A DNA stretch of 64,000 nt from an uncultured Alphaproteobacteria bacterium (GCA_937934135.1 CALHAW010000023.1:1-64000); one strand, 5' to 3'; positions 23,012 to 32,196 are shown, counted from the stretch's first letter. The notes: generated from the sequence alone by a model not told the origin. A program made the numbers and translations.

Positions 23012-23047
23012 GATTCTCTGACTAGAGTCGTGAGCAAATAATGATTC
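23012..23047 (-). promoter_or_regulatory. Cluster of three GANTC sites upstream of gcrA
   Basis: GATTC (23012-23016), GAGTC (23025-23029) and GATTC (23043-23047) lie within 36 bases in the gap upstream of gcrA, about 100-130 bases before its ATG. GANTC is the CcrM methylation target, and GcrA acts at such sites. Methylation-dependent control of gcrA is therefore plausible; this is inferred from known biology of the system. Confidence 0.5.
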
Positions 23048-23089
23048 TTTATCCCCATTAAAAAATAATTTTTAATTTCAATTATTTTT

Positions 23090-24019
23090 TTAGGTTTTTG
23101 AATCGAGGCCCCAGATATCGTAATGGGAATTATCGTCAATCCAATTTTCTTGAACTTTAACAAATAATTTTAAATGGATGGTTGTTTCTAAAATATCCTC
23201 CAGCTCTATTCTGGACTGCTGTCCAATTTTTTTAATCATGGCGCCGCCCTTACCAAGAATAATTTTTTTATGCTGGTCGCGGGTGACATAAATTGTTTGA
23301 TCAATTTTAACAGCGCCATTGTCAAAATTCTCCCACTGATCTGTTTCAACCGTTAGGTTATAGGGTAGCTCTTGATAAAGCGTTTCAAATAATTTTTCAC
23401 GGGTGATTTCTGCGGCCAAAAGACGGGTTGGCATATCACTCATTTGTTCTTCAGGATAGTGCCAAATCCCCTGTGGGAGGGCATCTGACAGATAAGACAG
23501 TAAGTCTTTTACACCATTCCCTTTAAGGGCAGAGATCATGAAAGTAGCTTGAAAATTATGCAGCTCATTCATAATCATAGAAAGCTTCAAAAGATCTTCG
23601 CGTTTTATTTTATCAATTTTATTTAAGACTAAAATGGTGTTTTGCGGGGGTTGTTTTTTAAGCGTTTCAATAATTTTTTCAATCCCGCCACGTTTCTTTC
23701 TGGAAGCATCCATAATAAGAAGCAGAATATCGCTATTTTCTTGTGTTGCCGTCCATGCCGCGTTGACGATGGCTTTTTCCATTTTGTTATTTTGATCTGG
23801 ATTAAAAATGCCAGGCGTATCAACAAAAACAATTTGTGTTTGATCCTTGACCATAATCCCCAATACACGGGTTCGTGTTGTTTGCACTTTGGATGAAACA
23901 ATCGAAACTTTTGCACCGACAAGGCGGTTGATGAGGGTCGATTTCCCGGCGTTGGGTTCACCGATCACGGTTACAAACCCAAATTTTTTTTCATCCGTTT
24001 TTTGTGCTGTGTTATCCAT
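23090..24019 (-). CDS. era: GTPase Era
   Basis: Era is an essential GTPase that binds the 16S rRNA 3' end and takes part in 30S assembly. G1 is GEPNAGKST (about 20), G3 DTPGIF (about 67), G4 NKIDK (about 130) and G5 SALKG. The C-terminal KH domain holds IYVTRDQHKKIILGKGGAMIKKIGQQSRIELE (GKGG at about 258). Length 309 is normal. The gene follows rnc with 2 bases between, in the order acpS-lepB-rnc-era common in proteobacteria. An AT-rich inverted repeat (AAAAATAATT/AATTATTTTT, about 23060-23090) follows the stop and may end the transcript. Confidence 0.96.
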   Translation of the reverse strand: MDNTAQKTDEKKFGFVTVIGEPNAGKSTLINRLVGAKVSIVSSKVQTTRTRVLGIMVKDQTQIVFVDTPGIFNPDQNNKMEKAIVNAAWTATQENSDILLLIMDASRKKRGGIEKIIETLKKQPPQNTILVLNKIDKIKREDLLKLSMIMNELHNFQATFMISALKGNGVKDLLSYLSDALPQGIWHYPEEQMSDMPTRLLAAEITREKLFETLYQELPYNLTVETDQWENFDNGAVKIDQTIYVTRDQHKKIILGKGGAMIKKIGQQSRIELEDILETTIHLKLFVKVQENWIDDNSHYDIWGLDSKT

Positions 24020-24021
24020 GA

Positions 24022-24693
24022 TTATTGCTTAAGCCGCTCCAACATTTTTTCCGCCACTATTTTTTCCGCTTGCCGGCGTGATGTCCCTTGCGCGGTTAAG
24101 GGTGCTTCCCCCTCAATTTTCAATTCAATCACAAAAGAGGGTGCATGGTCTGGCCCTGTTTTTTCAATAATTTGATAGTGCGGCAGGCCTAGGCCGCGGG
24201 CTTGAACCCATTCTTGTAATTCTGTTTTTGGATCTTGGGGCGCTTCTTCCAAGATTTTAATCGTATCACCCCATAATGTTAGGATCACGGCCTGCGCCGC
24301 CGCATAACCGCCATCAATGTAAATCGCCCCTAATAAAGACTCTACCACATCAGAAATGATGTTTTCATTCATGTGGCCGCCAGATTGCCGCTCTGCTTCG
24401 GATAGGATGATATGTTCGCCAATATCGTGCGCTTGCCCAATGGTGGTAAGGGTTGATCCTTGAACGAGCGCTGTATGGCGTTTTGCTAAGCCGCCCTCAT
24501 TTTCATCTTTAAATTCTTCAAACAACGCATGGGCGATGACCAGCCCCAAGACACGATCCCCTAAAAATTCAAGCCGTTGATAGCTAAACTCATCATTTGT
24601 GCTGGAATGGGTGAGGGCGCGTTCTAACCAATGAGGGTCTTTAAATTTATACCCTATAATTTCTTCAATTTTTTGGAAGGACGGGTTATTCAT
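24022..24693 (-). CDS. rnc: Ribonuclease III
   Basis: It cleaves double-stranded RNA in rRNA and mRNA processing. The catalytic domain (about 1-150) has the signature RLEFLGDRVLGLVIAHALFEEF at about 41-60 and the second acidic site DVVESLLGAIYIDGGYAAAQ at about 110-128, so the metal-binding Glu/Asp residues are kept. The double-stranded RNA-binding domain (about 155-222) has DPKTELQEWVQARGLGLPHYQII and GTSRRQAEKIVAEKML. Its start overlaps the end of lepB by 8 bases. Confidence 0.96.
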   Translation of the reverse strand: MNNPSFQKIEEIIGYKFKDPHWLERALTHSSTNDEFSYQRLEFLGDRVLGLVIAHALFEEFKDENEGGLAKRHTALVQGSTLTTIGQAHDIGEHIILSEAERQSGGHMNENIISDVVESLLGAIYIDGGYAAAQAVILTLWGDTIKILEEAPQDPKTELQEWVQARGLGLPHYQIIEKTGPDHAPSFVIELKIEGEAPLTAQGTSRRQAEKIVAEKMLERLKQ

Positions 24694-25549
24694 TTATTTT
24701 TAAGGTCACATTTGTGGATCGTTCTGGTGATAAAGAATTAAGAACGCGGTCAAACCGTATTGATGTTGGCCAGCTGATTGGGTTCCAACTGGCGGTGTTT
24801 TTATTGATTGAGAAGAAGAGTATATCCGCCCGCCCGACTAAATTCTCAAATGGGACATAGCCAACTAAGCTGCCTACGCGGCTATCTTGGGAATTATCAC
24901 GGTTATCCCCCATGACAAAAACATGACGTTCTGGAACGGTGTAAAGCGGTGTGTTATCAAGACTTTGATCATCGCCTTCTTCGAAAATATGATATTTCGT
25001 GCCATCAGGCAGTGTTTCAATATATTCATTTAAGCGGCGTGTGACATATTGGCCGTTCTGATTGCTTTCAGTTAAACCGATAGCCTCCCGCGCAACTTGT
25101 TCCCCATTTAGATAAAGCCGCCCGCGAATAACCTGCACGGTATCACCAGGTAAGCCCACAACACGCTTAATATAATCAATCGAGGTATTGGTCGGGAGCT
25201 TAAATACAACAGGATCGCCGCGCATTGGTCTTTTTTCGGCAATGCGGCCTTCAAAACCGCCCATGCTGAACGGGAAGGAATGTTTGCTATAGCCATATGC
25301 GGATTTACTGACAAAAAGATAATCACCCACTTTTAAGGTCGGCAACATAGAGCCTGAGGGGATGTTAAAAGGCTCAAAGAAAAAGGTACGAATGAACAGA
25401 GCAAGAAGCACCGCAATAATGGCGGTTTTGGCAAATTCACCCATCTCACCTTTTTCTTCAATCTCCTCACGCTTATAGGCCGTTTTCTTTGGCGCGGCGC
25501 GTAAGGATGTCTGTTGAGGGTTTTCTGATGATTTTTTTGCTTCTTTCAT
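24686..25549 (-). CDS. lepB: Signal peptidase I
   Basis: It removes signal peptides from exported proteins at the inner membrane. A cytoplasmic tail of about 35 residues (rich in Lys/Glu) precedes one TM segment (FAKTAIIAVLLALFIRTFFFEPF). The catalytic Ser lies in NIPSGSMLPTLKVGDYLFV (about 67), the general-base Lys in TSIDYIKRVVGLPGDTV (about 128), and the late motif is HVFVMGDNRDNSQDSR (about 230). Length 287 is ordinary. Many secreted proteins in this window should depend on it. Confidence 0.95.
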   Translation of the reverse strand: MKEAKKSSENPQQTSLRAAPKKTAYKREEIEEKGEMGEFAKTAIIAVLLALFIRTFFFEPFNIPSGSMLPTLKVGDYLFVSKSAYGYSKHSFPFSMGGFEGRIAEKRPMRGDPVVFKLPTNTSIDYIKRVVGLPGDTVQVIRGRLYLNGEQVAREAIGLTESNQNGQYVTRRLNEYIETLPDGTKYHIFEEGDDQSLDNTPLYTVPERHVFVMGDNRDNSQDSRVGSLVGYVPFENLVGRADILFFSINKNTASWNPISWPTSIRFDRVLNSLSPERSTNVTLKINE

Positions 25550-25587
25550 AATATTATCCTTAACGGAAGCGTTTGCTAAAAACCAGC

Positions 25588-25989
25588 CTAAAGCACTTCT
25601 ATCATCACTTGCGCCTGTGCATAAGGCGGCTCATCCGTCAGGCTTAGATGAATATGGGCTGTTTTACCCTCTGGTGTCAGGGTTTTCAGGCGTTCTAACG
25701 CGCCGCCTGTTACTGTTAGGGTTGGTTTGCCTAGGGCGTCATTGGTGACCTCAATATCCCGCATGAAAATCCCATCAATAAACCCTGTTCCCAATGCCTT
25801 GGCGCAGGCCTCTTTGGCGGCAAAGCGTTTTGCAAACGCTAATATATGAGTGCCGGCCTTTTCCCGTAAGGTTGCGGTTTTAATTTCGGCAGACGTAAAG
25901 TAACGCGCCTGAAAACGCTCTCCATGTTTCGCCATTAATTCTTCAATGCGCCTTATATCAATTAAATCAATGCCTGTTCCGATGATCAT
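25588..25989 (-). CDS. acpS: Holo-[acyl-carrier-protein] synthase
   Basis: It transfers 4'-phosphopantetheine from CoA to acyl carrier protein, a precondition for fatty acid and biotin precursor synthesis. The family motifs are IIGTGIDLIDIRRIEELMAKHGERFQARYFT (with the metal-binding Asp) and AFAKRFAAKEACAKALGTG (about 55-72). Length 133 is normal. The ATG at 25989 overlaps the end of the DUF2062 gene by 4 bases, and lepB follows after 38 bases. Confidence 0.95.
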   Translation of the reverse strand: MIIGTGIDLIDIRRIEELMAKHGERFQARYFTSAEIKTATLREKAGTHILAFAKRFAAKEACAKALGTGFIDGIFMRDIEVTNDALGKPTLTVTGGALERLKTLTPEGKTAHIHLSLTDEPPYAQAQVMIEVL

Positions 25990-26639
25990 TTTATAATATC
26001 GCTTTTGCTATGTTTGTTTTTAAATTTAGCCACTTTGGCGCTGGCGCTTATTTTCGCTTTTCGCGCTCCTATTATCATATAATAAAAAGGATAATAAAAG
26101 AGCGGGAACGTCAAAAGCGCCATCATATACCCCCCAACCAGTGTTGGGATAAAAGACGTGATGGGCGAATATTCATTATTCACATTAAGTGAGCTTAAAC
26201 CAATCCATTCAAAAAATTGATGTAGGTTTGTGATATCCATAAAAGCGCTCCCCAGATTATAAGATATCCAAATAATAAGCGGGAATGTCCAAGGATTTCC
26301 ACAGGCAGAACCAATGATAGAGGCGGGGAAATTGGCGCGGGTAATTTTACAAAAAATCAAACATTGCACAATATGTAGCCCCCATGTCGGCGTCCATGAA
26401 ATGGCACAACCAAAGGACAGACCCATGGCAATATCTCGTGCGCTGTGGGGTAGGCGGATAAGGCGGTATTTAATATATTGAAAAGACCGTTTAAACCCAA
26501 TGTGCGGCCAGATAAAATCCCGTCCCACGTTAAACCAGCTTTTCTTATGTTTACGTTTAAACACCATGATAGAATATGTAGCTGTAAATGCCTCAAAAGT
26601 GAAAAGAAACTTTAAGGAATTTATGGGGCAAAACGCCAT
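25986..26639 (-). CDS. DUF2062 membrane protein, 217 aa
   Basis: The DUF2062 pattern is clear: RDIAMGLSFGCAISWTPTWGLHIVQCLIFCKITRANFPASIIGSACGNPWTFPLIIWISYNLGS at about 65-130. Two to four membrane helices are likely, including a C-terminal TLVGGYMMALLTFPLFYYPFYYMI. A Lys-rich tail ends KFKNKHSKSDIIK. The role of the family is not known; it is often near envelope or lipid genes. It is the first gene of the acpS-lepB-rnc-era group. The N-terminal 20 residues may be over-extended, as another Met at about residue 25 (MVFKRKHKKSW) gives a more typical start. Confidence 0.8.
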   Translation of the reverse strand: MAFCPINSLKFLFTFEAFTATYSIMVFKRKHKKSWFNVGRDFIWPHIGFKRSFQYIKYRLIRLPHSARDIAMGLSFGCAISWTPTWGLHIVQCLIFCKITRANFPASIIGSACGNPWTFPLIIWISYNLGSAFMDITNLHQFFEWIGLSSLNVNNEYSPITSFIPTLVGGYMMALLTFPLFYYPFYYMIIGARKAKISASAKVAKFKNKHSKSDIIK

Positions 26640-26719
26640 ATTTTTATTGATAAAAACAATATTTAAGGGAATATTACGATGAAATTTCTATCTGAAGCCG
26701 AAATTTGGTAAGATAGAGC

Positions 26720-27226
26720 ATGATCCGTTTTATAACAGTTTTACTAGCGACTTTTTGTTTTGGCTTTTCTTTTTCTGTGACGGTGCAGGCAAAGGATAGT
26801 TTTTATTTCATGAAAGATGATGGTGAATTTTCGCCAGAGGAAAAAGATGAAGAAGCGCAATATGTCTATGACCGTTGCCAAGAAAATGCCCTGCAAAGCG
26901 TTTATTATAAATGCGAATGTATTGCGGGCGCTTTTCGCGCCGCACGTGATAATGGGCCGCTCGTCCCCCAGGCGACCTTGCTTTATTCCTTATTTGATCA
27001 AAAAGGCAAGGAATGCATTAACAAACCTGCCATCGCGGGGGAGGCCTATGAGTTTTGTGATCAACATATTAAGGCATTCCGTTCCCGCGCGCCGGATAAT
27101 GAAGCCTATTGTGAATGTGTTGCCAGACAAACTGTCCGTGATTTTTCCCGTGCGCCACAATTACGAACGCACTTTATTTCAAACATCCATGTCCGCGCAA
27201 TGGGGCGATGTCGCCCGCGTTCTTAA
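26720..27226 (+). CDS. Cys-rich secreted hypothetical protein, 168 aa
   Basis: A signal peptide is visible (FITVLLATFCFGFSFSVTVQA, cleavage near residue 24). The mature protein has two similar Cys-containing units: DRCQENALQSVYYKCECIAGAFRAARDN and EFCDQHIKAFRSRAPDNEAYCECVARQTVRDF, each with a YxCECxA element and a Cys some 12-18 residues earlier. A final CRPRS adds another Cys. Disulfide-stabilised helical hairpins in the periplasm are likely. I do not recognise a named family. It stands alone between divergent DUF2062 and convergent acyl-CoA dehydrogenase genes. Confidence 0.65.
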   Translation: MIRFITVLLATFCFGFSFSVTVQAKDSFYFMKDDGEFSPEEKDEEAQYVYDRCQENALQSVYYKCECIAGAFRAARDNGPLVPQATLLYSLFDQKGKECINKPAIAGEAYEFCDQHIKAFRSRAPDNEAYCECVARQTVRDFSRAPQLRTHFISNIHVRAMGRCRPRS

Positions 27227-27249
27227 ACAACTTTAAAATTTTTGTTTAA
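27223..27249. terminator. Possible bidirectional AT-rich hairpin between convergent genes
   Basis: TTAAACAA and TTGTTTAA pair perfectly around 11 bases and cover the stop codons of the Cys-rich gene (plus) and the acyl-CoA dehydrogenase gene (minus). The stem is AT-only apart from two pairs, so termination strength would be low. Confidence 0.35.
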
Positions 27250-29000
27250 AATTTATATGCTAAAACGCTGTCACTGCCTTTTTTGACGCTTTGGGCATGG
27301 GCTTCGGCTTTGGGTAAAATATGTGTGATATAAAAATGCGTGCTTTCAATTTTATTTTTGAAAAACTCTTCATCGCCTTGCCCGTGATCTAATTGCTGTT
27401 TGGCAATGATCGCACTGCGGATCATCATCGCGGCGCCTGCGACACTGCCCAAACAATTTAAATAGGGAACGGATGATGCGGCGACAGAGTCCAAGTCTTT
27501 TGAAGCGGCCTCTAACACCCAATTTGTTGCCCCTGTTAAGGCGTCCAATGCACTGTCTAATCCATGGCGTAGATCAAAGAATTTTGGATCTTCTATTTGA
27601 TCCAAATCTCGTATCAATAATTCTATTTCAGATAAATACGCTTTAATAGCGATCCCTTGGTCGCGTAAAATCTTTCGGAACGCTAAGTCGGCGGCCTGAA
27701 TACCATTTGTTCCTTCATAGATAGGCAAAATACGTGCGTCACGGTAAAATTGCGCCGCGCCTGTTTCTTCTACAAACCCCATACCGCCATGAATTTGTAC
27801 ACCAATGGATGTTACCTCAACCGCCATATCAGTGGCGCACGCTTTGACAACGGGGGTTAATAAGTCAACTTTTGCTTGGGCAAGCGCGTCGCCTTGATTT
27901 GCCAAATCTAAATGCAATGCGGCTTCATAAGTGAGCGCCCGCATGGCCTCAATTTGTGATTTCATCGTTAATAATTGGCGTTTAACATCGGCATGATCTA
28001 AAATTTTGACGGCTGTTTTTCTATCCGTTAGCTTTGTTCCTTGTTCCCGGTCATGGGCGTAATGAAGTGCATGTTGATAGGCGGCTTCGGCAATCGCCAC
28101 ACCCTGAAGTCCAACAGAAAGCCGCGCATTATTCATCATGGTAAACATATATTTCAGGCCTTCATTTTCTTTACCAACTAACGTGCCAATCGCGCCGCCC
28201 TTATCACCAAATTGCATGGTGCAAGTGGGGGAGGCATGAATGCCTAACTTATGTTCAATCCCCGTACAGACCGCATCATTGCGCGTGCCATCGCGCATTA
28301 TTTTCGGAACAATAAACAGAGAAATTCCTTTCACGCCTTCTGGCGCATCGGGTAGGCGGGCAAGAACAAGGTGTATGATATTCTCTGCCATGTTATGCTC
28401 ACCATAGGTAATATAAATTTTTTGCCCAAATATTTTATAGGTGCCATCACCATTGGGTTCGGCCTTGGCACGGATTACAGATAAATCAGATCCTGCTTGT
28501 GGTTCGGTCAGGTTCATGGTGCCTGTCCATTCACCAGAAATCATTTTTTCTAAATATTCTTTTTTTTGTGTGTCTGATCCATGCGCGTGGATCGCTTCAA
28601 TCGCGCCTTGGTTTAATAACGGACACAGCCCAAACGCCATGTTGGCACCTTGCCACATTTCTTGTAAAGGAAACGCCAACAACCATGGAAGCTCTTGACC
28701 CCCATGCTCTATTGAAAAGGGAACACCATTCCATCCGCCATCACGATATTCTGCGTATGCTTCTTTCAATCCCTTGGCAGTTGTTACAACGCCGTCTTTT
28801 AATGTTGCACCTTCTTGGTCACCGGAATGATTAATCGGCGCTAAGACTTCAGAGGCTAATTTCGCGGCAGGGGTCAGGATACTTTCAATCAGCTCCATAT
28901 TAATCTCCCCCATTTCTGTATGCGCGGCCAAATTATTCAAGCCAACAACATGTTCCAAAACAAAGCGCATATCATCGAGGGGGGGGTGATAAGTAGACAT
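27246..29000 (-). CDS. Acyl-CoA dehydrogenase with C-terminal extension, 584 aa
   Basis: This FAD enzyme introduces the 2,3 double bond in acyl-CoA (beta-oxidation). At 584 residues it belongs to the longer group with an extra C-terminal domain. Visible are the N-terminal helix (SIEHGGQELPWLLAFPLQEMWQGANMAF), the FAD/substrate motif GTMNLTEPQAGSDLSVIRAKA (about 155-175), YITYGEHNMAENIIHLVLAR, and the C-terminal catalytic region FYRDARILPIYEGTNGIQAADLAFRK (about 430-455), where the Glu of YEGTNG is the expected base. The substrate chain length cannot be read. It probably works with FadD at 15659. Confidence 0.9.
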   Translation of the reverse strand: MSTYHPPLDDMRFVLEHVVGLNNLAAHTEMGEINMELIESILTPAAKLASEVLAPINHSGDQEGATLKDGVVTTAKGLKEAYAEYRDGGWNGVPFSIEHGGQELPWLLAFPLQEMWQGANMAFGLCPLLNQGAIEAIHAHGSDTQKKEYLEKMISGEWTGTMNLTEPQAGSDLSVIRAKAEPNGDGTYKIFGQKIYITYGEHNMAENIIHLVLARLPDAPEGVKGISLFIVPKIMRDGTRNDAVCTGIEHKLGIHASPTCTMQFGDKGGAIGTLVGKENEGLKYMFTMMNNARLSVGLQGVAIAEAAYQHALHYAHDREQGTKLTDRKTAVKILDHADVKRQLLTMKSQIEAMRALTYEAALHLDLANQGDALAQAKVDLLTPVVKACATDMAVEVTSIGVQIHGGMGFVEETGAAQFYRDARILPIYEGTNGIQAADLAFRKILRDQGIAIKAYLSEIELLIRDLDQIEDPKFFDLRHGLDSALDALTGATNWVLEAASKDLDSVAASSVPYLNCLGSVAGAAMMIRSAIIAKQQLDHGQGDEEFFKNKIESTHFYITHILPKAEAHAQSVKKGSDSVLAYKF

Positions 29001-29206
29001 TATAAAATCCTATTGTTGAAAATGTTTATTATATTGAAATTATATACTATCTCATCGTTCTGTCATCCCTCCGCCATTTTGGGCGTTACGTACACTATAC
29101 ACCTATATGGTGTTTAATGTTTTGCCCCCGTATTTACACCCATGATGGCCTCAAAAAGTTGGCATGGCATTTGAAATATTCTAATAGGAAAGAATAGTAA
29201 AATATT

Positions 29207-30100
29207 ATGAATAACGCCTTAAAATCATTAGAAAATCCTTTGCAAAACAATGCTTTAGCTGCATTAATCAATCGTGCGCCTGCGGGGATTACCAATGCTA
29301 TTAAGGATGCGAGTGCCAGAACAGGGGTCAGTTTTGCCTATCTCATGGATAAAGCCGCCGCAGAGAGCAGTTTTAACCCTGATGCTAAGGCCAAAACCAG
29401 CAGTGCCACAGGCCTCTTTCAATTCATCGAAAGCACATGGATGGATATGGTGGATAAGCATGGCGCGAAACATGGTGTGAATATCAATCAAAGCCGCCAA
29501 GAACTTTTAAATCTTCGTAAAGATCCGGCTCTCGCCAGTGTGATGGCGGCAGAATTTGCGCAGGATAATAAATCATATCTTCAAAAAAATGTTGGCGGCA
29601 ATATTGGTGAAACTGAAATGTATTTTGCGCATTTTATGGGTGCAGGTGGTGCCAATGCGTTCTTATCTCAAATGAAGAAAAACCCCCTTTCAATAGGAGC
29701 GGACTTATTCCCACAAGCGGCGCGCGCCAATAAAAATGTGTTTTACGATAAATCAACAGGAGAGCCAAAAACTCTTCAAGCAATTTACGATCATTTTGAT
29801 AAAAAATTCCAAGGGAGCGGTGAAGCCCCTGCAACATTGGCGCATAAGCCAGCTTCTAAAAAAGGGGGTGGTTATCATCATATCCCCCCTTCGTTAAAAA
29901 AACCTGTTGAGGTTATTAATGCAGGGGAAAATCGCATTGCCAATTCAATTTACCAAATGCAATCAGAACTGAATCAGATGCAGGCCTTTTTTGCATCATC
30001 GACGCCATCACCTTCAAAATCTATTGGTGGTTTTCCATCGTCTCTTTACGGGAATTTAAATGATACAACGTCGCTTTTTTTAAGCATGTTGAGAGAGTAA
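29207..30100 (+). CDS. Lytic transglycosylase-like (SLT domain) protein, 297 aa
   Basis: The SLT fold is visible at about 40-170: SFAYLMDKAAAESSFNPDAKAKTSSATGLFQFIESTWMDMVDKHGAKHG, with the catalytic Glu in AAAESSFNP (about residue 49). Further on are AEFAQDNKSYLQKNVGGNIGETEMYFAHFMGAGGANAFLSQM. Such enzymes cut peptidoglycan with 1,6-anhydro product formation. There is no clear signal peptide at the N-terminus (MNNALKSLENPLQNNALAALINRAPAG), as in some flagellar or phage-like SLT proteins. The C-terminal third is low-complexity (Ser/Pro-rich). anmK at 34213 recycles the kind of product it makes. Confidence 0.85.
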   Translation: MNNALKSLENPLQNNALAALINRAPAGITNAIKDASARTGVSFAYLMDKAAAESSFNPDAKAKTSSATGLFQFIESTWMDMVDKHGAKHGVNINQSRQELLNLRKDPALASVMAAEFAQDNKSYLQKNVGGNIGETEMYFAHFMGAGGANAFLSQMKKNPLSIGADLFPQAARANKNVFYDKSTGEPKTLQAIYDHFDKKFQGSGEAPATLAHKPASKKGGGYHHIPPSLKKPVEVINAGENRIANSIYQMQSELNQMQAFFASSTPSPSKSIGGFPSSLYGNLNDTTSLFLSMLRE

Positions 30101-30120
30101 GAAGCGGATCAATGATCTTT

Positions 30121-31125
30121 CTAATTATTCTCGGCGGCGCGGCGTAGGCGCTCATTAATCGCCGCTCCAATCCCAATTTCAGGAATATCCATCACCGCAA
30201 TCGCCTTGTGGTTGGGCGTGTCCAAATCTCTCATCATTTTAAATAGATTGGCCGCAGCCTCGTCTAAATCACCGTCTTCACTTAAATTCAGGCATTGCGT
30301 GTCATCTAAATCGCTGGCTTTGCCGCCGCCTTCAATTCCCATGAATTTTAGCGATCCAAACGCCAAAAGCGCTTCACCTGTTTTTACATCAATGGCTTTG
30401 AGGCGCACGGGAATGCTGGGGGCGTAATGTTTCAAAAGCTGTCCGGGGGATTTTATTTCTTCTTGCGGTTTTTCTTTATTCTGAATATCAATTTCAATAT
30501 TTTCTAAATATGGTTTTAAATCTTCTGCTGTGATTGCGCCCAAACGTAAGATGGTCGGGATTTCGGTGCTTAAATCTAATACTGTTGATTCCAACCCAAT
30601 TTGACACGGGCCATCGGCCAATATCATCGGGCATCGCGTGCCTAAGCTTTGCGCGGCATGGGCGGGCGTGGTGGCGCTGGGTTCACCTGATGCGTTGGCG
30701 CTGGGGGCGGCAATCGGTACGTTAGATTGTTTAATTACGGCGCGCGCTGTTTTTTGTGCAGGAACACGTAGGGCGATTGTTTTTAACCCCGCTGTAACCA
30801 AATCACTAATGCCGCTATCCACGCGCTTTGGTAAAATAATTGTGAGCGGCCCCGGCCAAAAATGACTGGCTATTTTGCGCGCACGGTCGTTAAAGCCATC
30901 AAAAATAGCTAGTTTTTCTGCCGCGGCTAAATCACTAATATGGACGATTAAGGGGTTAAAAGACGGGCGTTGCTTCGCATCAAAAATCTTTTGAACAGCA
31001 TTGTCACTTAACGCATTGGCCGCAAGGCCGTAAACCGTTTCTGTCGGAATAACAACAATCTCACCCGCGTTGAGGTGCGCGGCGGCCTCTGTGATCGTAT
31101 CCGGATTGGTGACTTTAATAACCAT
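30121..31125 (-). CDS. Threonylcarbamoyl-AMP synthase (Sua5 type)
   Basis: It makes threonylcarbamoyl-AMP from Thr, bicarbonate and ATP for the t6A37 modification of ANN-decoding tRNAs. The YrdC/Sua5 catalytic domain (about 10-200) has VVIPTETVYGLAANALSDNAVQKIFDAKQRPSFNPLIVHI, a FWPGPLTIIL segment and PIAAPSANASGEPSATTPAHA. The extra C-terminal Sua5 domain (about 220-334) begins near SPGQLLKHYAPSIPVRLK. At 334 residues it is the long Sua5 form rather than TsaC. It is divergent from the DMT transporter array. Confidence 0.93.
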   Translation of the reverse strand: MVIKVTNPDTITEAAAHLNAGEIVVIPTETVYGLAANALSDNAVQKIFDAKQRPSFNPLIVHISDLAAAEKLAIFDGFNDRARKIASHFWPGPLTIILPKRVDSGISDLVTAGLKTIALRVPAQKTARAVIKQSNVPIAAPSANASGEPSATTPAHAAQSLGTRCPMILADGPCQIGLESTVLDLSTEIPTILRLGAITAEDLKPYLENIEIDIQNKEKPQEEIKSPGQLLKHYAPSIPVRLKAIDVKTGEALLAFGSLKFMGIEGGGKASDLDDTQCLNLSEDGDLDEAAANLFKMMRDLDTPNHKAIAVMDIPEIGIGAAINERLRRAAENN

Positions 31126-31203
31126 CTACTTATTCTTGCCTATTTTCTACTTAAGTAAAATGCTTTATCATCTACGCAGCGTTTTTACAAAAGAAAGATA
31201 TCT

Positions 31204-32196
31204 ATGCCTGTTTTATTATCAATGGCGATTGCTGTATTTATTTGGGGTTCGTACCCTTATGCCGCTGTATTGGGGCTTCATACAATGACAGGCATTGAAC
31301 TAGTATTTTTTACAACTCTAACTGCGTCTATTATTATTTCCGCAATCGCGTTTTTTTATTTTTTACAGCGTGGAAAAATTTCAAACCTTATTGAAAGCCA
31401 TAAGAATTTGCCTGCTTCTGCGTGGTGGACGATTATGGCGAATGGATTCACGCACGCTATCTGTCATGGGTTTTTTATGGTTGCCTTGACGATGTCTAAT
31501 AAAGCGGGTGTTTCCCTTATTTACGAAGCGTGGCCTGTTATGGCGCTTATTATGACGCCGTTTTTCTTTCAAAAGAAATGGAAAGAAGTGGGCTTGCGTG
31601 ATTTTATTATTTGTTTAATTGCCTTAGGCGGCGTTTTGGTGGTTATTTTATCTAATACAGAAATAGAAACACCATTTAGCCAGAATAAAAACATTTCCAC
31701 GGAAACAAATTATATTGAATTGTTAGGGTATGTGTTGGCATTGTTGGGCGGTTATGCATGTGCATTAAGCGTCGTGCTTAAAGGCGTAATTGCAGAACGC
31801 TTTCGGGATTTGAATTATGATACTGGCGCTATTATCATTAGTGAAGTACATAGCCGCGTCATTGCCTTTATTATTATGCTCATTGCATTTTTAATTTTTG
31901 CACCTTTTTCGACTGAACCATTACTTCAGGTAGGAAATATTCATTGGGGTTCTGTTCTTTATGTCGGATTTGTTGTAGCGATTCTAGGGGGTGGTTTTTA
32001 TACCTATGCCTTGATCAATACAGATAATCCAACTATCCATATTCTTAATTATTTTGTACCTCTTATTGCCGTCCTCATCTTATGGATGATGGGGGAATCA
32101 ACGGTGAATACGGGTATTTGGCTTGGTGGTATTTTAATTGTTGTGGCCAATATCTATCTCTATTTTTCTGGACGCTCTGCAAAATATTCTGAATAA
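31204..32196 (+). CDS. DMT/EamA-family transporter, copy 1 of 3 (330 aa)
   Basis: A ten-helix drug/metabolite transporter-superfamily permease made of two EamA-like halves. TM segments start at LLSMAIAVFIWGSYPYAAVL. A conserved loop AGVSLIYEAWPVMALIMTPFFFQKKWKEVGL ends half one, and YFVPLIAVLILWMMGESTVNTGIWLGGILIVVANIYLYFSGRSAKYSE ends the protein. No solute is predictable. The next two genes are paralogues with near-identical 5' and 3' ends, so this is the first of a tandem array. AAAGAAAGATATCT precedes the ATG. The expressed order suggests one transcript. Confidence 0.9.
   Translation: MPVLLSMAIAVFIWGSYPYAAVLGLHTMTGIELVFFTTLTASIIISAIAFFYFLQRGKISNLIESHKNLPASAWWTIMANGFTHAICHGFFMVALTMSNKAGVSLIYEAWPVMALIMTPFFFQKKWKEVGLRDFIICLIALGGVLVVILSNTEIETPFSQNKNISTETNYIELLGYVLALLGGYACALSVVLKGVIAERFRDLNYDTGAIIISEVHSRVIAFIIMLIAFLIFAPFSTEPLLQVGNIHWGSVLYVGFVVAILGGGFYTYALINTDNPTIHILNYFVPLIAVLILWMMGESTVNTGIWLGGILIVVANIYLYFSGRSAKYSE

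Noticed and set aside
29099-29113. ACACC/GGTGT inverted repeat upstream of the SLT gene
   Set aside because: It is only 5 bp per arm with no supporting context, so chance is likely.
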